Source: JAFGDI01 sp963667715
Lineage (GTDB): Bacteria; Planctomycetota; Phycisphaerae; Sedimentisphaerales; SM23-30
Length of the DNA stretch: 64,000 bases
Direction: 5' to 3'
Assembly: GCA_963667715.1 (NCBI GenBank)
Contig: OY763926.1
Span: 2,976,001-3,040,000, forward strand
Shown here: positions 62,201 through 64,000 of the stretch, one piece after another
How positions within the stretch are numbered: position 1 is the stretch's first letter
How the letters are laid out: each line of letters begins with the position of its first letter
Made by a program: the position numbers and the translations under genes
The notes under the pieces: generated by a model
Database searches by the model: none
The model's input: only the letters and a program-made list of their open reading frames with translations
Told to the model about the DNA's origin: nothing

Positions 62201-64000
62201 CACGATCGATAGCCGGCGATTGGACAGCGTCAGCTGTAGTTGCAGCTACTGCAGGCTGATACGGAGCACCAGTAGATGGATCAAGTATTGGTACCAGCAG
62301 AGCGTCATGATAACTACCGACAATACTCTGTAGGTGGAAATCATCATCAGCACCAGTGTCTTCGCTACCACCATCATTACCGAGGATATCGTCCGCACCA
62401 TCAATATCAACGAATATAGGGTCTTTCTGGAGACTATGATCGTCAGCAGAAGCGGCTACCTGCCAAAGTAGTAATGTTTCCTGATCTACATCCTGCCATT
62501 TACCAACAAAAGCACCAGCACCAGTATAGAAGATATTATAATCACTGATAAAGTCTTCCTGACTGTCGCTGGCCACGGTTACGCCATAACCGCTTTCAAC
62601 CCAGATAATGTTATTTTCTAATAAAACATTATGTGAAGAAGCCAGTATATGAATACCATTACCTTCAGGCTGATAGATCGTATTATTAACGATTGCAGGT
62701 TTAATATCGCCAACCTGTCTTGCGTAAATCAGCTGAATACCCAGAGCGGAATTATCATAGACTATATTATTAGCTATTTCGCCGTAATAGTAGCTTTGAT
62801 AATTATACGCTGCAATACCTAATGTATTAGAATATACCACATTCATATTAACATCAGAATGGTCAACGGCATTAATACCAGTGGCAGCATTGGCATAAAC
62901 ACGGTTATTACTGATAGCGGTATTGCGACCGTAAATACCGACATTATTACCATTCACTACGTTATTATCGACAACACCGTATCTGAATGAATATATACCA
63001 GTTGACGCTGTGTTATCATAAACATGGTTACCAGCAATCTTGACATTACCTTCACTATAAATACCATAACTATCATTGTCATGCACCAGATTTCCAACAG
63101 GCACTGACAGGTCATCGGTAGGATTCATACCAACATATGTATATACATTACTGGTACTGTTATAAACATCAATACCAACTGCATTGTTATAGAATTCTGA
63201 TGATTGGATCTGGATACCACGGGCATTATAAAGCCTTAGTCCGGCACCATCATTATCATAAGACCATGAGTTGACCATAGCGGCAAACTCACCTGAGATA
63301 TAGATACCATCCCCCTCATTATTATAAGCTCTTAACCCGCTTAATGTTGAGAGCTGGCCGTCAGATTCGAGTCTGAAACCTTCTTCAAGGTTGCCATATG
63401 ATACAACATCATTGATCGTGATATTTTCACTGCCACCATAAGCATATACACCACGTTTATCACCGTAAATAGTAAGATGCTCCAGAGTTACCAGGTCAGC
63501 ATTGTAAAGATCTACAATAGCACCTGTTCTGTCACCAGGTATCGCCGGGTGAAGAGTAACAGCAGAAGCGGAATAATCCGGGCCAGTAACAACAAAGCTT
63601 TCGTCGAGTCCATAACCGCGGTCAATACTGCCGGAAACGGTAAGACGATTGATCATTGGATAATCGCCAGTATCAGTGTAAATAATATCGCTACCACTAC
63701 GCAGGTCGTAATTATAGAGAATATTAGCAATATTTGGTTTCGGAGCGTCAGGTGTCTTACCGGTATTTCTATTTGAGCCTACAGCTGTTGGGGTATACTG
63801 ATCTCCGAGATCACTATTATCATCAACATAATAATCAGTTCCATCTTCTGGTATGGTAAATGATTCTGCTGCCCTGTCGAATATTTCAGGAGTATCAACC
63901 AGCGAGACCTGAATTCTGAGGCCATAGGTTCCATAATCGAGCCTTTCATCGCCAGTAAGCTCTGGAATCCAGTTATAACTGCCGGTATCCGGAGTAGAGT
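50202..64000 (-). CDS. Giant repeated beta-helix/LamG/dockerin protein, 5' end outside window
   Basis: The frame is open from the stop at 50202 to the right edge of the window (more than 4,590 codons), so the start is not seen; the Met at 63656 is internal. The protein is built of modules of about 1,000 aa. Each module has a YYVN..NEYTTAAGDNANSG linker, a right-handed parallel beta-helix (pectate-lyase-like, many N/Y/V/I turns), an AIDxGNP-NGGRVNIGAYGNT segment, a GxEVVISW sandwich, a LamG domain and a WTVP..GxxYxIRVTS strand. After the last beta-helix come a FYGNVYTTASVSVEGFIQFG domain, Ig-like domains (SbsA type) and two dockerin-like regions (DLALWQQ). The last ~215 aa are an acidic linker and a short basic tail. 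Probably a surface polysaccharide-binding or depolymerising protein; no catalytic triad can be assigned. Confidence 0.88.
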   Translation of the reverse strand, partial: STPDTGSYNWIPELTGDERLDYGTYGLRIQVSLVDTPEIFDRAAESFTIPEDGTDYYVDDNSDLGDQYTPTAVGSNRNTGKTPDAPKPNIANILYNYDLRSGSDIIYTDTGDYPMINRLTVSGSIDRGYGLDESFVVTGPDYSASAVTLHPAIPGDRTGAIVDLYNADLVTLEHLTIYGDKRGVYAYGGSENITINDVVSYGNLEEGFRLESDGQLSTLSGLRAYNNEGDGIYISGEFAAMVNSWSYDNDGAGLRLYNARGIQIQSSEFYNNAVGIDVYNSTSNVYTYVGMNPTDDLSVPVGNLVHDNDSYGIYSEGNVKIAGNHVYDNTASTGIYSFRYGVVDNNVVNGNNVGIYGRNTAISNNRVYANAATGINAVDHSDVNMNVVYSNTLGIAAYNYQSYYYGEIANNIVYDNSALGIQLIYARQVGDIKPAIVNNTIYQPEGNGIHILASSHNVLLENNIIWVESGYGVTVASDSQEDFISDYNIFYTGAGAFVGKWQDVDQETLLLWQVAASADDHSLQKDPIFVDIDGADDILGNDGGSEDTGADDDFHLQSIVGSYHDALLVPILDPSTGAPYQPAVAATTADAVQSPAIDRGSLDYPYTNEPIPNGGYLNIGAYGNTTQASLSPYEYIMVISPDGGEVLPAEQAFDITWRSDSIIRFIDGEGDSASYSSAVLADGPVGYWALDDIGTIAVDLTGNGYDGTYYGHRQAVDGWFGSGSASELDGYGDYISVPNNAAFNAASLTVEAWINPNSSLELWDSVISKSSSSSWTDGFGMYYDGSELNFYVNDYTSVSVSTPIEIDTWSYVAATYNGSEIALYVNGELVDTLAYSEAIVHSSANMLVGQGYNNNGYSWHGKIDDIAIYDHALTAADIQDHYIAGIADVNYVDITLTRSSDPGFSYVIAAAEINDGSYLWQVPWDNDNPPLEPADDYQIVISRADMPEVADNSNDDFTISEPINFYYVNDGSTDNDYYTTAVGDNANSGLTPDSPKASIAALIAAYDLEPGDTILVDAGYYDITSNIVLTLAEAGITIMGPDVDGSEAVIDRGNTATGNYAFELIDADDVSIEYLTIKGGWAGIYASSISDTDNLTIANNVITANSNYNIYLFTSNENVVIDNNVLSMSQYGARVESYDAIFTDNIAYSNSKYGIYVIGDNYLISGNEVYANGDGIFSYADNGLVDSNKAYSNTNGIVLDRALDTVVNNNIVFSNSHYGISASGNTGRPVIISNNYVYCQDGSSDVGIYAYDDARIFGNEVYNNTIGIQTIYDSKVYENVVYANVSGIDIRNASQAYSNKIYNNQTGIYAAGYANYFSGLIEHNIIYNSTNNGIHITDARLAGSTVPRVYNNTIYQQLGNAVKLNSSSSVDISSNIIWQGSGSVYNIASDSQVGFSSDYNMFYLTHDTNMAQWGGFTISDRESWFYALGYDPHSVVDTPSFVDIDGPDDVLGFSRNATGDPVIIDNGDAGFAYNGIWSLTEAEVNAYGEDYVKTSASGATAEWTFDSLNPGQSYDITVFWPNMTNYSYSSAVTYSVYDETGIIAQRYVDQRYISGWVYLNTIVASGDSLTVVVKNANTTGSIYADAVSLQPVEGNMAADDDFHLTPGSIGIDLGNPEFAYDNEPEPNGGRVNLGAYGNTTEAALSPDELLQVIDPAGLEKYEIGQDIEINWNTYGIDALFNESDSYQLTITNQSPALYLRMNDTDSTAIDYSGNGLDGQYYNDPLYNTEGAFGPGFDSAVEFDVNGKYLTVDDDGSLSPDREVSFSFWLKADNISSSFQPLLYKGNGSSSTRAYSMWLDNSGYLQLSASTGSSNQRINTSVDSILPGSWYHVAATVDRNAGIMKIFINGEEVKSGTLTVVDIPDTSANPLYINSSPEGYTSNDGTVIDEVAIYDRILTQEEILEQVGTFYDHVNIDLVDADTMTPVWSIASNVTVNQKYTWTIPDGVPADQNYRIMVTSLSGTHPSGTTLGSFHIANNGNEYYVNIAGDTDFSDNEYTTAAGSNNNSGKSPDYPMASLSALLNQYDLGDGDIIYVDTGYYQLQDNVLIAAEDSGVTILGPVEDGHEATLDRANTAAGSYVVQLDSADNVTIDHLTLTGGQYGIYSPDGSDSDYLTVSSSRVIGNSSIGINLKAETDLATIVDSEVDNVVGIEFYGSGIVITGNSIHHNSSYGINGHGVNAVISDNQLWQNNYGAYISSADYSVISGNNVWLNTHSGLYVLYAKSATVSDNNIFANANYGIYVDGSNNMADAIIVTGNTVHGHDGSGDIGIYMVNYSIVSNNVVYDNTTGIYGRDIGYIENNAVYNNIGSGIDLRGRAEALGNSVYSNNIGIYTGRYSTQNYTHVENNLIYDNISAGIFAEYSVVINDSAYIANNTIYQPTGDVIRLANNSVINIENNILWAGGNTVYNVANSSQNRIASDYNILYTSGDASLAQWAGVSYDSLDDLYYSLNIDANSIYADPQFLDLDGTDNIRGYQDTPLSEYIIDNSDSGFTTYGSWQSISSGYQADSLRSTSDDSYAEWNFTGLTIGSNYTVSATWDNVYGNTRNGKYTIVDGDYASDARLADQYYAPTGDDGWQYLFVFTAQNDSATIRLANTTSGNLSADAVRLQQIAGNSAFDDNMHLTSSSRAIDAGNPLSGYDNEPSPNGGRVNIGAYGNTIEAAISPDQTVQVLTPAGRGRYQTGDEVVISWNSNGLPPVYSPDNAYQQAILESQPAAYYRFDENGAVVSDLSGNGHDGTVYGSVTSQVEGAYGPARNTALTFDTNSSYVAVDDSAGELNFEREVSFALWFKVDSLNTIPLVYKGDDSRDERSYVLQTTSDGRLEMTTSDGGNETVRTNAGTITPDQWYNAVGVIDRNAGIASIYINGELEASGSVRRTDMVAFNNPLFINRRPEGGYSYSGVTVDEVAVYGSALSEYEIMNQYLAHTDIVDIELLRASDDTVVDTIASSLVSAGSYVWTVPDTLALGEQYYIRVTSNQGTNPSGESLEPFMFVNTTNEYYVNIPDDIDFSDNEYTTAAGDNANSGTTPDSPMASLETLLRTYDLDPGDIVYVDAGTYSVPININIESDDSGVTIQGPTNPDYPAVLDRENTIDGTRVFDITGADDVTISNLSIVGGDYGIHIADDYYSENITITNNIIRGADEDALFIGSHNDNSVIYGNTVYDAKYGIYIEASGFDISDNLIFNIDEVALRTTGYDEIIEDNVVHSAKYGIDVYGGGRVTVNNNTVSSNSHTGLRVSVSATSYVTDNLVYDNGSYGIYASSSYVYVTENTVYGQDDTSDVGIYVRGNSQVSSNIVYSNDTGVYIYNDALVSENRIFNNVTGVRAINNYSSIVANKIYSNTTGIYAYNYSTDYSGRIMNNVIYDNSDTGILIKRAGIIGDNAPLIWNNTVYQSIGDAIKIYDGSTDIVLSNNILWVDSGNALNITSDSFTGFASDYNLFYRGTANADLGVIDVSIYSDLANWQTATGYDLNSIAGEPMFVDIDGADNVLGYDLSGIGYDGGVDDNFYLMSDSPAIDHANSWAATHIDYAGSPKVDDPDAPNLGSLDYLASQWGGSGFALTGDSIGLNTTTSFRNMTLPISFPFYGNVYTTASVSVEGFIQFGSTSDMYTPDNSVESLASHVRIAPLWDNLSTSGSGYDIFTDSSVADQVTIRWAALLSETGGDVNFSVTLHTDGSIDFHYGDGNQGLTPTIGLSNGNGEVYTLAGYNAQGDLANADSITFNLTSGVKDIGAYEYLGGGDVTAPTIIGTNPAFVHSESVSLVSTNTIIIFTSEPLIGSDARSTANYSLVNAGANGTFGDADDLTYALKPHYAAGDTSIILDILSGDLPSGEYRLTVEAPAMRDLAGLSLDGDNDGIAGGDYVRTFYLDGDVPVVSSVNIDTDTGTSSTDRNTSDSTPELVFTFSEVVSGTTDAVVITGPGSVIIVPDRIQWSGNTLTVGVDSPLPTNGTYQVRLVSTEITDQVGKYLANGTDYQTSFVYDSLAPTVDRLQINDGNVQRSNIQFMYVYFTETITDIATMISSGLIDDYIKLYNTDTGEAVEWLDQSHFSWYSYSDRLTIDVSIDGSGGSIASRLEDGNYQLRIDTTAFEDIAGNIMADTDGIADGYLNISRTATAVSDDLFALQCDSTGDGKVDEDDLAIWQNYFDPHSYYYRYVHQGDWNVDHRVDVLDLALWQQKYTFETDITAPEVTQVVINDGQVQRSNIASVDITFSEDMNIAELIATDTVADHIKVHSLLGTPTILNWLDSSNFSWDTASLTLTVDLTVDGKGGSELTGLENGRYNIVLDDTVTDKAGNSIDQASRVIDRSSSSTEQDLFRLRSDLDGNASVTETDMAVLMANFMPMVTGMDITDGDINLDGMVDVLDLALWQQDYDALGLPAPLVQAAVAVEPVDTIDSDEVITGGNTAYTEPVDSNTIVENDNSTVEKAEPENTSLPSDDSYDNEPLPELVADSLEVAISENEPAYSLLDNDNTDLLVELQSEVDPDSVLIPAASYVRRTIGDSKPVADMVYTGEATVEPKPVDSAVVLTEVDNVVVPVIEHTRSLSRANDIVDMNAGIFEVFNTNRTIRTNFSQMKFDHNRWNIAAHVLSDSIDEMLKMNNN
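53430..63830 (-). repeat. Four ~3-kb coding modules in the giant gene
   Basis: The TTAxGxNxNSGxTPDxPxAS motif recurs at about 63750, 61020, 57960 and 54915, and the GGRVNIGAYGNT motif at about 62135, 59095 and 56035. The spacing is about 3,040-3,060 bases for the inner copies. The first copy in the window is shorter and diverged, and the last lacks the LamG half. Confidence 0.85.

Noticed and set aside
53430..63830. CRISPR-like regular spacing in the giant gene
   Set aside because: The ~3-kb repeats are protein-coding modules, not short direct repeats with spacers.
1..64000. tRNA or rRNA genes
   Set aside because: By eye I found no cloverleaf with a GGTTCGAAT-type T arm and no rRNA-like stretch; a dedicated search could still find one.

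Overview
The window looks like a piece of an anaerobic, polysaccharide-degrading planctomycete, most likely class Phycisphaerae (inference). The signs are planctomycete-style dockerin-like repeats on exported LamG proteins, a PEP-CTERM protein, a formylglycine-type sulfatase, several exported glycoside hydrolases, pyruvate:ferredoxin oxidoreductase, an [FeFe]-hydrogenase-like sensor, and a giant right-handed beta-helix protein. Genes are mostly single units separated by AT-rich spacers that hold hairpin terminators and period-7 repeat arrays. No tRNA, rRNA, CRISPR array, transposase or phage gene was seen.

Layout. 1-9.6 kb: the end of a dockerin/LamG protein, a higBA toxin-antitoxin pair, an exported GH31 enzyme, a GT2 glycosyltransferase overlapping a BshC-like protein, and a sulfatase. 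9.6-14 kb: a repeat-rich spacer and a 1191-aa multidomain secreted protein. 14-19.5 kb: housekeeping and envelope genes (S66 LD-carboxypeptidase, rmlA, lipid kinase, class II aldolase-like protein, HAD phosphatase, pdxJ). 19.6-29.7 kb: a GH2 beta-galactosidase with a C-terminal discoidin domain, a flavin disulfide reductase, a hydrogenase-like chemoreceptor, and an Lnt-like acyltransferase. 29.7-39.4 kb: a noticeably GC-richer block with two beta-L-arabinofuranosidase-family enzymes (GH127-type and GH146-type) around a C25-like/transglutaminase protein and a small membrane protein. 39.8-48.1 kb: a GH67-like exported protein, a PEP-CTERM protein, nifJ, and a GAF-SpoIIE phosphatase. 48.1-64 kb, minus strand: the 3' part of a giant gene of more than 4,590 codons, followed by a dockerin-bearing exported protein and a zinc-ribbon protein, probably cotranscribed.

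How it fits together (inference). The exported GH31, GH2, GH127, GH146, GH67-like and sulfatase proteins would strip galactose, arabinose, uronate and sulfate from complex plant or algal glycans or glycoproteins. The LamG, discoidin and beta-helix proteins would bind or hold substrate at the surface. NifJ would feed fermentation of the sugars, and the [FeFe]-hydrogenase/MCP fusion may sense H2 or redox state. The most unusual signals are that fusion, the giant protein with ~3-kb repeated modules, the C25-like/transglutaminase protein, and non-coding repeats: a duplicated, apparently covarying hairpin element upstream of two exported-protein genes, and several families of 7-bp-period arrays confined to the spacers.
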